This document shows positions 24,072 through 30,597 of a DNA stretch of 40,583 bases, piece after piece. Position 1 is the stretch's first letter; each line of letters begins with the position of its first letter. The translations under genes and the position numbers were made by a program. The notes beneath the pieces were generated by a model. That model was given only the letters and a program-made list of their open reading frames with translations. It did not search any database and was not told where the DNA came from. Origin of the DNA: Actinomycetes bacterium (GTDB taxonomy: Bacteria; Actinomycetota; JAICYB01); assembly GCA_025934435.1 (NCBI GenBank), contig JAICYB010000028.1, positions 1 to 40,583 on the forward strand, written 5' to 3'.

Positions 24072-25076
24072 ATGTGTTCTATTCTCGCTGATGCCGACGA
24101 TGCGCACGCTCGATTCTCCGCCGCTCGCGGTGAACTGATCGAGCGCGTCATCGCGCTCGCGTCCAGCGAGACATGGAAGGGCAACGGCGCTCGCGACCTC
24201 TCCTCATTCCTGGCGGCGCGCTGGCAGATCTCCGGGCAGACGGCGCGCGAACTCGTGCGCGAGGCGGCAGCGATCCGCGAACGGCCTGCGCTCGGTGAAG
24301 CGCTTTCCGAGGGAGCGCTCTCCGTCGATCAATGCCGGGCCCTCGAGACGCTATGCGACGAAGGATGCGAAGAAGTGTGGCTCGAGAACTTGAGGTTCTA
24401 CTCGATCTGCGAACTCGAACGCGAGGCGCGAAAGAAGCGCGCGCGCGAGGCGGAACGTCGCGACGACGGCGTGTTCTTTCGAACGCAACACACTCGCGAC
24501 GAGCGCTATCTGCGCGGCGAATTCCAACTCCACCCAGAGGACGGAGCCGTCGTGATCAACGCGATCGACGCCTTGGTCCCGGAGGGCGTGAAGCTCCGTG
24601 ACTACGACCACGCCGCCGCACGCGCGTTCGTTGCGCTTGCGTCAGGTGAGAAGCCCGATCCGGCCGTGGTCGTGGTGTCGATCGAAGATGACATGGCCGC
24701 CGTTTCGTCCAGCGGTTTCGTGTCGACGGAGACCGCGAAGCGCATGGCGTGCGACTCGCGCATCCAGATCGGCGAGCGGACCTCACGAACCATCCCGCCG
24801 AACCTTCGGCGCGCGGTCGAGGTGCGCGACCGCGGTATGTGTGTCTTCCCCGGGTGCGAGTCCAAGATCTACCTCGAGTGCCACCACGTCGTGCCCGTCG
24901 CCGAGAAGGGACCGACCGTTCTCTCGAACCTCGTGCTCCTGTGTTGGAATCATCACAACCTCGTACACGAGCACCACTGGTCTCTCGCCGGCGAAGCGGG
25001 GCCGAACATCAAGTGGATCCGTCCGAACGGAACGATCTTCGAACCCCGCGTGCGAGTGACGCTGGATACGAGCTAA
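24072..25076 (+). CDS. DUF222-type HNH endonuclease
   Basis: A 334-residue protein of the actinobacterial DUF222/HNH family. A helical DUF222-like region (about 5-240) precedes a C-terminal HNH nuclease with treble-clef zinc ligands: RRAVEVRDRGMCVFPGCESK (Cys pair), YLECHHVVPVAEKGPTVLSN (His-His, Asn) and LVLLCWNHHNLVHEHHWSL. These genes occur in many copies per actinobacterial genome, probably spread by mobile DNA, and their role is undefined. There is no inverted repeat or second gene of a mobile element here. ATG 24072 is chosen by the -10 box 6 nt upstream; the frame is open far upstream but overlaps the MaoC gene. Confidence 0.88.
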   Translation: MCSILADADDAHARFSAARGELIERVIALASSETWKGNGARDLSSFLAARWQISGQTARELVREAAAIRERPALGEALSEGALSVDQCRALETLCDEGCEEVWLENLRFYSICELEREARKKRAREAERRDDGVFFRTQHTRDERYLRGEFQLHPEDGAVVINAIDALVPEGVKLRDYDHAAARAFVALASGEKPDPAVVVVSIEDDMAAVSSSGFVSTETAKRMACDSRIQIGERTSRTIPPNLRRAVEVRDRGMCVFPGCESKIYLECHHVVPVAEKGPTVLSNLVLLCWNHHNLVHEHHWSLAGEAGPNIKWIRPNGTIFEPRVRVTLDTS

Positions 25077-25101
25077 CCAGCCCACCGCAGGCTCTGACGC
25101 G

Positions 25102-25704
25102 CTACCAGCCTCGCTCGCGCCACTCGTCGAGGTGGGGACGCTCCGCTCCGATCGTCGTGTCGCCCCCGTGGCCCGGATAGACGTTCGTGTCGCCCGGCAG
25201 GACGAACAGCTTCTCGTCGAGTGAGCGCATGATCTGCGCGAAACGCTTGGCGTCCTTCGACGTGTTCCCCGGCCCCCCGGGGAACAACGTGTCGCCGGCG
25301 AACAACTGGTCGCCGAGCAGGAAGCAGACGCCGCCCGGGGTGTGTCCCGGCGTGTGCACCACCTGCAACGAGACGCCGCCGACCGAAACGGTGTCGCCAT
25401 CGCGCACGGCGGTCGCGTCGACGACGAGTGGGTCGTCCGGATGCGCATACACCGTCGCGCCCGACGCAGAAACGATCTCCTTCAATGACTGCTGATGATC
25501 GCCGTGGTTGTGCGTCTGGAAGATCGCGACGAACTTACGTGACCCGACCTGATCGAGGACGAACTCGGCTTCGGCCGATCCACCGTCGACGACGGCGACC
25601 TCGTCGCCCACCGCGATCAGATAGACGTTGTTGTCCATCTGCCCGACCGAGACCTTCGTGATCTCGGCCGGGCCAACAGACTTGGTCCAGCGAACCTCGC
25701 CCAA
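25102..25704 (-). CDS. MBL-fold metallo-hydrolase (glyoxalase II-like)
   Basis: A 200-residue metallo-beta-lactamase-fold hydrolase. VSVGQMDNNVYLIAVGDEVA, VVDGGSAEAEF, the metal motif FQTHNHGDHQQSL (HxHxDH), VVHTPGHTPGGVCFLL, LFAGDTLFPGGPGN and VYPGHGGDTTIG give the full set of zinc ligands of the hydroxyacylglutathione-hydrolase-like group. Thiol adducts such as mycothiol esters are plausible substrates in an actinobacterium, by inference. The probable start is TTG 25704, only 3 nt after the stop of the SDR gene; no ribosome site is visible, so translational coupling is likely. An internal ATG (residue 23) would cut the first strand. Confidence 0.85.
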   Translation of the reverse strand: MGEVRWTKSVGPAEITKVSVGQMDNNVYLIAVGDEVAVVDGGSAEAEFVLDQVGSRKFVAIFQTHNHGDHQQSLKEIVSASGATVYAHPDDPLVVDATAVRDGDTVSVGGVSLQVVHTPGHTPGGVCFLLGDQLFAGDTLFPGGPGNTSKDAKRFAQIMRSLDEKLFVLPGDTNVYPGHGGDTTIGAERPHLDEWRERGW

Positions 25705-25707
25705 GAA

Positions 25708-26628
25708 CTACTGTGCGGCGCCGGACGAGACCGGGAAGCGCGCGGGCGCGCCGGTCGCACGATCGCCGAACAGCTCGGCCGACTTAGCGACGAGCTCTTC
25801 CACGGTCCAGCGGTCACCCTTGTTGATCGTGTTGCACACGTGGTGCTGCTCGATGAGCGACACCTCGCCGCCGGTGACGACGAAGCACTGGCCCGTGATG
25901 TGCGCCGCTTCTTCGGTGCAGAGGTAGACGACCCACGGCGCCACGTTGTCCGGGTCCCAGGCGTCGAAGCCCTCGGGCTTCGGGATGTTGCCGAAGGTGC
26001 CTTCGGTCATACGCGTGCGCGCGCGCGGGGCGATCGCGTTCGACGTGACTCCGTACTTCACCATCTCCTTCGCGACGCAGAGCGAGAACGAGATCAGGCC
26101 CGCCTTCGCGAAGTCGTAGTTCGGCTGTCCGGCGTTGCCGAACAGACCCGACTCGGACGAGGTGTGGATGAGGCGTCCGTGCACCGGGTTGCCGGTCTCT
26201 TTCGACTTGTTGCGCCAGTACGTGCAGGCGAACTTCGTCGGCGCGAAGTGACCCTTGCCGTGGACGGTGACGACCGCGTCCCACTCGGCCTCTTCCATGT
26301 TGAAGGTCATGCGGTCGCGGAGGATCCCCGCGTTGTTGATGAGGATGTTCAGGTCGCCGAAGGTCTCGATCGCCTGGTTGATCATGTTCTCGGCGCCCTT
26401 GAAGTCGGCGACGTTGTCGAAGTTCGCGGCCGCTTCGCCGCCCATCGCCTTGATCTCGTTCACGACTTCCGTCGCCGGACGGTTGTCGTCGCCCGTGCCG
26501 TCGTATTCACCACCGAGGTCGTTGACGATCACCTTCGCGCCCTGTCGGGCGAGTTCGAGTGCGTGTCCGCGTCCGACACCTCGCCCCGCGCCGGTGACGA
26601 TCGCAACCTTTCCTTCCAGAAGCGGCAT
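25708..26628 (-). CDS. SDR family 3-hydroxyacyl-CoA dehydrogenase-like protein
   Basis: A 306-residue SDR resembling the dehydrogenase half of peroxisomal MFE-2 enzymes. VAIVTGAGRGVGRGHALELA (glycine motif with the MFE-type 'GRG-x-G-R'), VIVNDLGGEYDG (MFE-type insertion after strand 2), ILINNAGILRDRMTFNM, HTSSESGLFGNAGQPNYDFA with Tyr-x-x-x-Lys in YDFAK, and a long C-terminal tail match. It probably oxidises 3-hydroxyacyl-CoA with NAD. A strong promoter (26678-26707) and a GGGAGG ribosome site 4 nt before ATG 26628 mark the start of a two-gene operon with the MBL hydrolase. The neighbourhood (HadAB, SCP2, VOC epimerase-like) fits acyl-CoA metabolism. Confidence 0.9.
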   Translation of the reverse strand: MPLLEGKVAIVTGAGRGVGRGHALELARQGAKVIVNDLGGEYDGTGDDNRPATEVVNEIKAMGGEAAANFDNVADFKGAENMINQAIETFGDLNILINNAGILRDRMTFNMEEAEWDAVVTVHGKGHFAPTKFACTYWRNKSKETGNPVHGRLIHTSSESGLFGNAGQPNYDFAKAGLISFSLCVAKEMVKYGVTSNAIAPRARTRMTEGTFGNIPKPEGFDAWDPDNVAPWVVYLCTEEAAHITGQCFVVTGGEVSLIEQHHVCNTINKGDRWTVEELVAKSAELFGDRATGAPARFPVSSGAAQ

Positions 26629-26677
26629 ACATCCTCCCGATCGATCTGTGGGTGCGGGCGAATCCCGCGGGACGCCG

Positions 26678-26707
26678 ATTATAGGTACCGGCGCGAATGC
26701 GACACAA
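26678..26707 (-). promoter_or_regulatory. Promoter of the SDR-MBL operon
   Basis: On the minus strand TTGTGT (26707-26702) and a perfect TATAAT (26683-26678) are 18 bp apart. This is the best sigma70-like promoter in the window and, unlike its neighbours, gives a leadered mRNA of about 45 nt with a Shine-Dalgarno sequence. Confidence 0.72.
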
Positions 26708-26733
26708 GAAGTGGCGTATGCCCTCTGAGCGTC

Positions 26734-27063
26734 CTAGGCGGGCGAGCGGCGGCGTCGTCGCGTCGGGCTCGGAGGAGCGTCCTCGTCGACCAAGGCGTCG
26801 ATCAGACGGCCCATCCGTTCGTGCAGCCGGTCGGCGGTCTGACGGAGCTTCACCTCGGACTGCCGCACGATGTCGATGAGGATCAGGACCATCCCCATCA
26901 GCAGGAGGCCGAACCCCCCGAACCCGCCCGAGATCACGTAAGGAAGCTGCCCGGTCTCGAGATCCTGCCGTCCGGCCTGGAACCACGCGAGGAAGATCGC
27001 CGCCCAACCCGCGACGAGCAGGACGATCCCGACGACGAGCAAGATACGCGACGGACGCTCCAC
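26734..27063 (-). CDS. Small two-helix membrane protein
   Basis: A 109-residue protein with two transmembrane helices (ILLVVGIVLLVAGWAAIFLA, about 7-26, and FGGFGLLLMGMVLILIDIV, about 48-67), then an amphipathic, charged helix (RQSEVKLRQTADRLHERMGR) and a basic tail of arginines. I do not recognise the family. The helical tail could dimerise or bind a partner at the cytoplasmic face. GTG 27063 is chosen because TACCGT ends 7 nt upstream; this -10 box is the mirror of that of the divergent VOC gene 20 bp away. No neighbouring gene suggests its role. Confidence 0.7.
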   Translation of the reverse strand: MERPSRILLVVGIVLLVAGWAAIFLAWFQAGRQDLETGQLPYVISGGFGGFGLLLMGMVLILIDIVRQSEVKLRQTADRLHERMGRLIDALVDEDAPPSPTRRRRRSPA

Positions 27064-27069
27064 GTCCGC

Positions 27070-27076
27070 TACGGTA
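27070..27076. promoter_or_regulatory. Shared bidirectional -10 element
   Basis: The 7-bp sequence TACGGTA reads TACGGT on the plus strand (8 nt before ATG 27084) and TACCGT on the minus strand (7 nt before GTG 27063). One TAnnnTA element could thus start two leaderless messages in opposite directions from a 20-bp gap. Confidence 0.55.
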
Positions 27077-27083
27077 TCGCCTC

Positions 27084-27572
27084 ATGGCCGACCTGCCCAT
27101 CGACATCCTGAAAGTCGATCACGTCGCGTGGGCGACCTGGGACGTCACGGCACAGGCGAAGCTCCTCACCGAGGTCCTCGGCGCGGTGTTCGTCGACGGC
27201 GCGGACGAACCGCACGCCGGATTCCGGTGGCTGCAGTTCCAGCTCCCGAGCGGGAAGATCGAACTCATCGAACCGATCAACCGCGAAGGGTTCCTCTACC
27301 GTTTCCTCGCGCGGCGCGGCGAGGGGATGCATCACGTCACGATGTATGTCGCCGACCTTGCGAAAGCGATCGAGCAAGCTCGAACCGCCGGGTACGAACC
27401 CGTCGACATCAACCTGTCGAATGAGTTCTGGAAAGAAGCCTTCCTGTCACCACGCGAAACGAACGGCGTGCTGATCCAACTCGCGCAGACCGTCGACCCC
27501 GAAGGGACGAACCCCCACCGCCGGACGCTCGACGAATACCTGGCGGATCGTCCGAACCTTCGTCCGGACTAA
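27084..27572 (+). CDS. VOC-family protein, methylmalonyl-CoA epimerase-like
   Basis: A 162-residue vicinal-oxygen-chelate protein of the single-chain two-motif type. ILKVDHVAWATWDVTAQAKL carries the first metal His, WLQFQLPSGKIELIEPIN the second-side Glu, and FLARRGEGMHHVTMYVADLA the third His; GYEPVDINLSNEF and the closing motif follow. The order and length resemble methylmalonyl-CoA epimerase, but the usual ending is altered, so lactoylglutathione lyase-like or unknown acyl-CoA chemistry is possible. ATG 27084 lacks a ribosome site; the TACGGT box 8 nt upstream supports a leaderless start. The stop TAA overlaps the stop of the convergent gene by three bases. Confidence 0.8.
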   Translation: MADLPIDILKVDHVAWATWDVTAQAKLLTEVLGAVFVDGADEPHAGFRWLQFQLPSGKIELIEPINREGFLYRFLARRGEGMHHVTMYVADLAKAIEQARTAGYEPVDINLSNEFWKEAFLSPRETNGVLIQLAQTVDPEGTNPHRRTLDEYLADRPNLRPD

Positions 27573-28081
27573 CCGGCCCCCCGCCGCCGCCACCAGGCGA
27601 ACAGCAGCGGCGTCGAGAGCAGCACGGCCGCGAGCGCGACCCACACGGCGCCGAACGTCCGCAAGCTCAGCAGCCAGGGACTGATCAGCGCGAGGATCAG
27701 GAAGAGCGTCGGCGCGACGCCGACCGGACGCCAAGCGGGCTGCAGCCAGTTGCCGCAACGGAGGAACTCGCGCTCGGCTCCCTCGATCATGAGCTTGCGC
27801 GCGAGCAAGATGTCGGGACCAGGGATGTGCTCCTTCGGCCGGATACACACCGCCCCGATGAAGTTGCCGCGTTCGTAGACGGCGACGGGACGCCACCCGT
27901 CGACGCGGTAGGAGCGCTCGGGATCGAGACGACTCCGAACCTCGACGTACCCGCGGTCGCGGTACTGCTCGAACTGATCGCCCGTCAACGAATCTCGCAG
28001 CAGGTCTTCAGCGCGCCGCCACGCGGCGTCCTGTTCGCGCTCCTGCGGACCGAACAGGACGCCGGCCAGACGCGCTAGCAC
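27569..28081 (-). CDS. Unrecognised membrane protein with a conserved cytosolic domain
   Basis: A 170-residue protein. Its N-terminal ~115 residues are soluble: LTGDQFEQYRDRGYVEVRSR, LDPERSYRVDGWRPVAVYER, NFIGAVCIRPKEHIPGPDIL and LARKLMIEGAEREFLRCGNW. Two helices follow (LFLILALISPWLLSL, VWVALAAVLLSTPLLFAWW). I have the impression that the 'GxVxVxSRLxPxRxYRV...LMIE..E..FL' core recurs in small proteins of many bacteria, but know no function. The probable start is GTG 28081, 6 nt after the stop of the 74-residue gene, so the two are co-expressed. Its stop codon overlaps that of the VOC gene on the other strand by three bases. Confidence 0.68.
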   Translation of the reverse strand: MLARLAGVLFGPQEREQDAAWRRAEDLLRDSLTGDQFEQYRDRGYVEVRSRLDPERSYRVDGWRPVAVYERGNFIGAVCIRPKEHIPGPDILLARKLMIEGAEREFLRCGNWLQPAWRPVGVAPTLFLILALISPWLLSLRTFGAVWVALAAVLLSTPLLFAWWRRRGAG

Positions 28082-28087
28082 GGCACC

Positions 28088-28312
28088 CTAACCGCCCTGC
28101 AGCGGACGGAACGCGCGCAGTTCGCGTGCCTTCGGGTCGAAGGTGCGGACCTGCTCGCCTTCCTTCGTCTGCGGATCGAGCTCGAAGACGAGATATCCCT
28201 CGTCGATGATCTCGTCGAAACGGCGGCGCACGTCGCTTGTTTCGTCGAGGTCGTTCGGGTTCCACGTAACCGCCGTGTCACCCGAGGGGCCGAGGATCCT
28301 CAGGACTCCCAA
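28088..28312 (-). CDS. 74-residue acidic protein, partner of the downstream membrane protein
   Basis: A small acidic protein (about 74 residues) that I cannot name. It reads RILGPSGDTAVTWNPNDLDE, then VRRRFDEIIDEGYLVFELDP and EGEQVRTFDPKARELRAF. A strand, an acidic loop, a helix, an 'EGYLVF' strand and a final 'FDP-x-A-x-x' strand suggest a small alpha/beta fold. TTG 28312 is preceded by AGGGGGTGA, an excellent ribosome site, which settles an unusual start codon. The next gene starts 6 nt after the stop. Together they make a compact two-gene operon; a regulatory or sensor pair is one possibility, with no direct evidence. Confidence 0.68.
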   Translation of the reverse strand: MGVLRILGPSGDTAVTWNPNDLDETSDVRRRFDEIIDEGYLVFELDPQTKEGEQVRTFDPKARELRAFRPLQGG

Positions 28313-28363
28313 TCGTCACCCCCTTTGCTCCGGATGGGCTGACGGGTCCATTCTGCCACCCAC

Positions 28364-28369
28364 TACAAT
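28364..28369 (+). promoter_or_regulatory. -10 box of a likely leaderless promoter for the SCP2 gene
   Basis: TACAAT ends exactly 7 nt before ATG 28377; no ribosome site is present. CTGACG, 19 bp further upstream, is a weak -35 candidate. Confidence 0.55.
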
Positions 28370-28376
28370 CCCCGCC

Positions 28377-28760
28377 ATGCCCACTTTCCTCACACCGGCG
28401 TGGGCGGACGAAGCGACGACGGCGCTCAACGCATCCGACGATGTGCGCGCGGCGATCGGCGACGCGGAGCTCACCATCCAGCAGGTGGTGTCCGGTGGTC
28501 CGTCCGGCGAAGTTCGCTTCTGGACGAAGCTCGGCGGCGGTACCGTTTCCATCGGCATCGGAGAAACGCCGGACGCCGACATCGTGTTCACACAGGACTA
28601 CGAAACGGCCGCCGCGAGCGATCGCGGTGAGCTGCTTCCACAAGCCGCGTTCATGCAGGGGAAGCTCAAGATCAACGGCAACATGGGAAAGATGCTCAAG
28701 AACCAGGACGCGGTTTCGGCGTTACAGGCGGTCCTCGCGAGCTTGCCGACCGACTACTAG
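28377..28760 (+). CDS. SCP2 sterol-binding domain protein
   Basis: A 127-residue single SCP2 domain. The strand-rich core EVRFWTKLGGGTVSIGIGET, PDADIVFTQDYETAAA and the typical FMQGKLKINGNMGKMLKNQD helix correspond to the lipid-binding tunnel of sterol carrier protein 2. It probably binds lipids or acyl-CoA in the cytosol and could deliver them to the acyl-CoA enzymes encoded around it. ATG 28377 is chosen by the TACAAT box 7 nt upstream; the frame is open upstream, but that stretch is antisense to the 28088-28312 gene. Its TAG directly abuts the stop codon of the convergent NlpC/P60 gene. Confidence 0.82.
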   Translation: MPTFLTPAWADEATTALNASDDVRAAIGDAELTIQQVVSGGPSGEVRFWTKLGGGTVSIGIGETPDADIVFTQDYETAAASDRGELLPQAAFMQGKLKINGNMGKMLKNQDAVSALQAVLASLPTDY

Positions 28761-29855
28761 CTACGGACGAGACGCTCCCGCGTAATCGGCTCGCGCGATG
28801 GAGTCGCGCCGCACGAACTCACCCGTCTGCGGTGCGTCGATCATGATGCCTCCGCCTTCGTAGATCCCGACGTGATGGATCGGGCTTCCGAAGAACACGA
28901 GATCACCCGGCTGCAGCTCGGACTGCGACACGTGCGGGAACTCGTCGTACTGCGCGGCCGCCGAGTGCACCATCGACACGCCGGCGGCAGCCCACGCGTA
29001 CATGGTGAGTCCCGAGCAGTCGAACGAGTCCGGTCCGGCGGCCGCCCACTGGTACGGCTTGCCGATCTGCGCTTGCGCGACGCCGAGCGCCTTGCCGGCC
29101 CCCGCGCTCACCGGCGGCGGCGGCGCCGGTGCTCCGTCCGTCTTGTCGGCGTTGTCCGACGACTTCGACGACTTCGATGACTTGAGGGGCAGCGTGGTCT
29201 GCGATTCCTGCTGCAACGCTTGCTTCGCTTGAGCGAGTTGCTGAGCCTGCTGCTGCGCGATGAGATTCGCGATATCGCCCTTCACGTTCGCGAGGAGCGA
29301 TCGCTGGGTCGAGAGCTCCGCGGCGACGGCTTCGCGTCGTCCGTTCAGCTGATCGGCTTTGCTCGCCGCCTCCGACTGCAGCTGGTCGAGCTCCTTCGCG
29401 CGCGAGAGCACTTCTTGGCGAGCCTTCTCCGTCTTCATGACGAGGGCGGCGTCCGCGGTCAGGACGGACGCACCGAGTACCTGGCCGCGCTCCATCTGCG
29501 AGAACGACTTCGAGCCGAGGTAGACCTCGATCGGAGCGCTCGGGTTCATGTAGAGCAGACGTGCGCGCTGTCCGAGGCGCTCCTTGAGGATGCGGTAACG
29601 CGATTCGGCGGCGTCCGCGAGCGTCTTCGCGGTGGCGGCGTCCGAGCTCACCTTGGACGCTTGCAGCTGCGCCTGGTTGTACTCCTCGTCGGCGATCGAC
29701 AGCTTGTCGCCTTGGGAGGCGATCTTCGACTCGAGGGCGGCGGCCTGCGCCTTCTTTGCGCCGAGCTGTTGCGCGTCCGCGGGACGCGCGAGGCCCGCCG
29801 CGAGTGCCGCGACGAGCGCAAATGCGAAGAAAGCCCCAGCCGTTCTCCTAGGCAT
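28761..29855 (-). CDS. Secreted coiled-coil NlpC/P60 peptidoglycan hydrolase
   Basis: A 364-residue exported D,L-endopeptidase like RipA/RipC. A signal peptide (RRTAGAFFAFALVAALAAGL, then ARPADAQQ cleavage) is followed by a long coiled coil (about 30-220; repeated Ala/Gln/Glu heptads), a Lys/Ser and Pro-rich linker (225-250), and a catalytic NlpC/P60 domain (about 255-364) with Cys in DSFDCSGLTMYAWAAAG, His in PIHHVGIYEGGG, and the third polar residue near MIDAPQTGEFV. It cuts stem peptides of peptidoglycan during growth or division. The ATG at 29855 has a TAAAGT -10 box 8 nt upstream. The upstream gap holds five ACAAG-type repeats and no recognisable c-di-AMP riboswitch. Confidence 0.93.
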   Translation of the reverse strand: MPRRTAGAFFAFALVAALAAGLARPADAQQLGAKKAQAAALESKIASQGDKLSIADEEYNQAQLQASKVSSDAATAKTLADAAESRYRILKERLGQRARLLYMNPSAPIEVYLGSKSFSQMERGQVLGASVLTADAALVMKTEKARQEVLSRAKELDQLQSEAASKADQLNGRREAVAAELSTQRSLLANVKGDIANLIAQQQAQQLAQAKQALQQESQTTLPLKSSKSSKSSDNADKTDGAPAPPPPVSAGAGKALGVAQAQIGKPYQWAAAGPDSFDCSGLTMYAWAAAGVSMVHSAAAQYDEFPHVSQSELQPGDLVFFGSPIHHVGIYEGGGIMIDAPQTGEFVRRDSIARADYAGASRP

Positions 29856-29863
29856 GCCTTATC

Positions 29864-29869
29864 ACTTTA
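29864..29869 (-). promoter_or_regulatory. Candidate -10 box of the NlpC/P60 gene
   Basis: TAAAGT on the minus strand ends 8 nt before ATG 29855, fitting a leaderless transcript. The CTTGT repeats begin just upstream, near the -20 to -60 region, where an activator would bind. Confidence 0.42.
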
Positions 29870-29873
29870 CTTA

Positions 29874-29916
29874 ACAACCGTTGACAAGTCACTACAAGCG
29901 TTCACAAGAGAACAAG
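29874..29916. repeat. Helically phased ACAAG direct repeats
   Basis: ACAAC at 29874, then ACAAG at 29884, 29894 and 29904 recur exactly every 10 bp, and a further ACAAG lies at 29912. On the NlpC/P60 strand they are CTTGT boxes. One copy per helical turn suggests cooperative binding of a response regulator (OmpR family) or similar protein to one face of the DNA. Confidence 0.6.
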
Positions 29917-29989
29917 CGAGCCACGAATCACATCGGTGAAACCTTAGCGACTCAGGGGGCGTCTGTCTCGGATGAGAAAGGAGGCGAGG

Positions 29990-30304
29990 ATGCACGCATT
30001 TGCGATCCTTGCTTTTGGCGGTCTGGCGACCGCGCTGGCCGTTCGGATGCTCTCGTCCTACGGACGCGAGATGAGCGGTGCCAGCAAAGTGGTTCTGTGG
30101 GTGGGGCTCGGGGTCGGGTTCGCCTACCTCGCGAACTTCTCCATCTTCGGCGCATGGCATATCGCCGTTCGCTCGCACACCGTGGCCGAGATCCTGACCG
30201 GCTTCATGGCGGGCGGTATGGCGATGCTGTGGGAAGAGGCGATCGCCTACTTCGCCCACTACTACCACCGCGACGAGAAGAAGCCGCTCCGTCGAGCGGC
30301 CTAG
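29990..30304 (+). CDS. Small three-helix membrane protein, function unknown
   Basis: A 104-residue hydrophobic protein with about three transmembrane helices: HAFAILAFGGLATALAVRML, SKVVLWVGLGVGFAYLANFS and ILTGFMAGGMAMLWEEAIAY, then a His/Lys-rich cytosolic tail (HYYHRDEKKPLRRAA). I do not recognise the family. The start is settled by AAAGGAGG located 5 nt before ATG 29990; an ATG at 29972 in the same frame lies upstream of this ribosome site and is not used. A strong hairpin terminator follows 18 nt after the stop. It diverges from the NlpC/P60 gene, sharing the ACAAG-repeat region. Confidence 0.75.
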   Translation: MHAFAILAFGGLATALAVRMLSSYGREMSGASKVVLWVGLGVGFAYLANFSIFGAWHIAVRSHTVAEILTGFMAGGMAMLWEEAIAYFAHYYHRDEKKPLRRAA

Positions 30305-30322
30305 GCTCGCCACGTTCTTTCC

Positions 30323-30350
30323 GATGCGGGGGACTTCGGTCCCCCGCATC
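30323..30350 (+). terminator. Intrinsic terminator hairpin
   Basis: GATGCGGGGGAC (30323-30334), a TTCG tetraloop (30335-30338) and GTCCCCCGCATC (30339-30350) form a perfect 12-bp stem 18 nt after the stop of the small membrane protein. GCTTCGTTTA follows, a poor T-tract, as is common in actinobacteria. Confidence 0.85.
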
Positions 30351-30369
30351 GCTTCGTTTACCGTGAGTC

Positions 30370-30597
30370 GTGGCCCGTTGTTTCATCTGCGGAACCGAGG
30401 CGACCGACCCCGAGAAGGGTCCGTCCCGCTGGACGCGCGCCGTCGTGGACGATGAGCAGGTCCTCGTATGCCCCGACTGCCAGACGGCACACACGGACTG
30501 GATCGATCGCGCCGAGTCGTGTCCCGGCTGCGGCTCGAAGAAGCTCTACAAGTCGCTCGGCGACAAGGTCTGCCGCGCGTGCGGCCACCAATGGTGA
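30370..30597 (+). CDS. Double zinc-ribbon protein
   Basis: A 75-residue protein with four CxxC knuckles: Cys4/Cys7 (RCFICGT), Cys34/Cys37 (CPDC), Cys51/Cys54 (CPGC) and Cys68/Cys71 (CRAC). Two zinc ribbons fill the whole chain, so it is presumably a small RNA-, DNA- or protein-binding adaptor. GTG 30370 lacks a ribosome site; TACCGT ends 5 nt upstream (30359-30364), suggesting a near-leaderless start. Its stop overlaps the next gene (ATGGTGA), so the unknown protein and the VOC protein follow in one operon. No function can be given. Confidence 0.72.
   Translation: MARCFICGTEATDPEKGPSRWTRAVVDDEQVLVCPDCQTAHTDWIDRAESCPGCGSKKLYKSLGDKVCRACGHQW

Noticed and set aside
24072..25076. HNH gene as part of a homing element or retron-like unit
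   Set aside because: No reverse transcriptase, intron or intein boundary is visible; DUF222-HNH genes are usually free-standing.
29874..29916. CRISPR array
   Set aside because: Repeat units are only 5 bp with 5-bp spacers; no cas genes.
29856..29990. ydaO/c-di-AMP riboswitch upstream of the NlpC/P60 gene
   Set aside because: The conserved GC-rich aptamer cores are absent; the gap is A+T-rich and holds ACAAG repeats instead.
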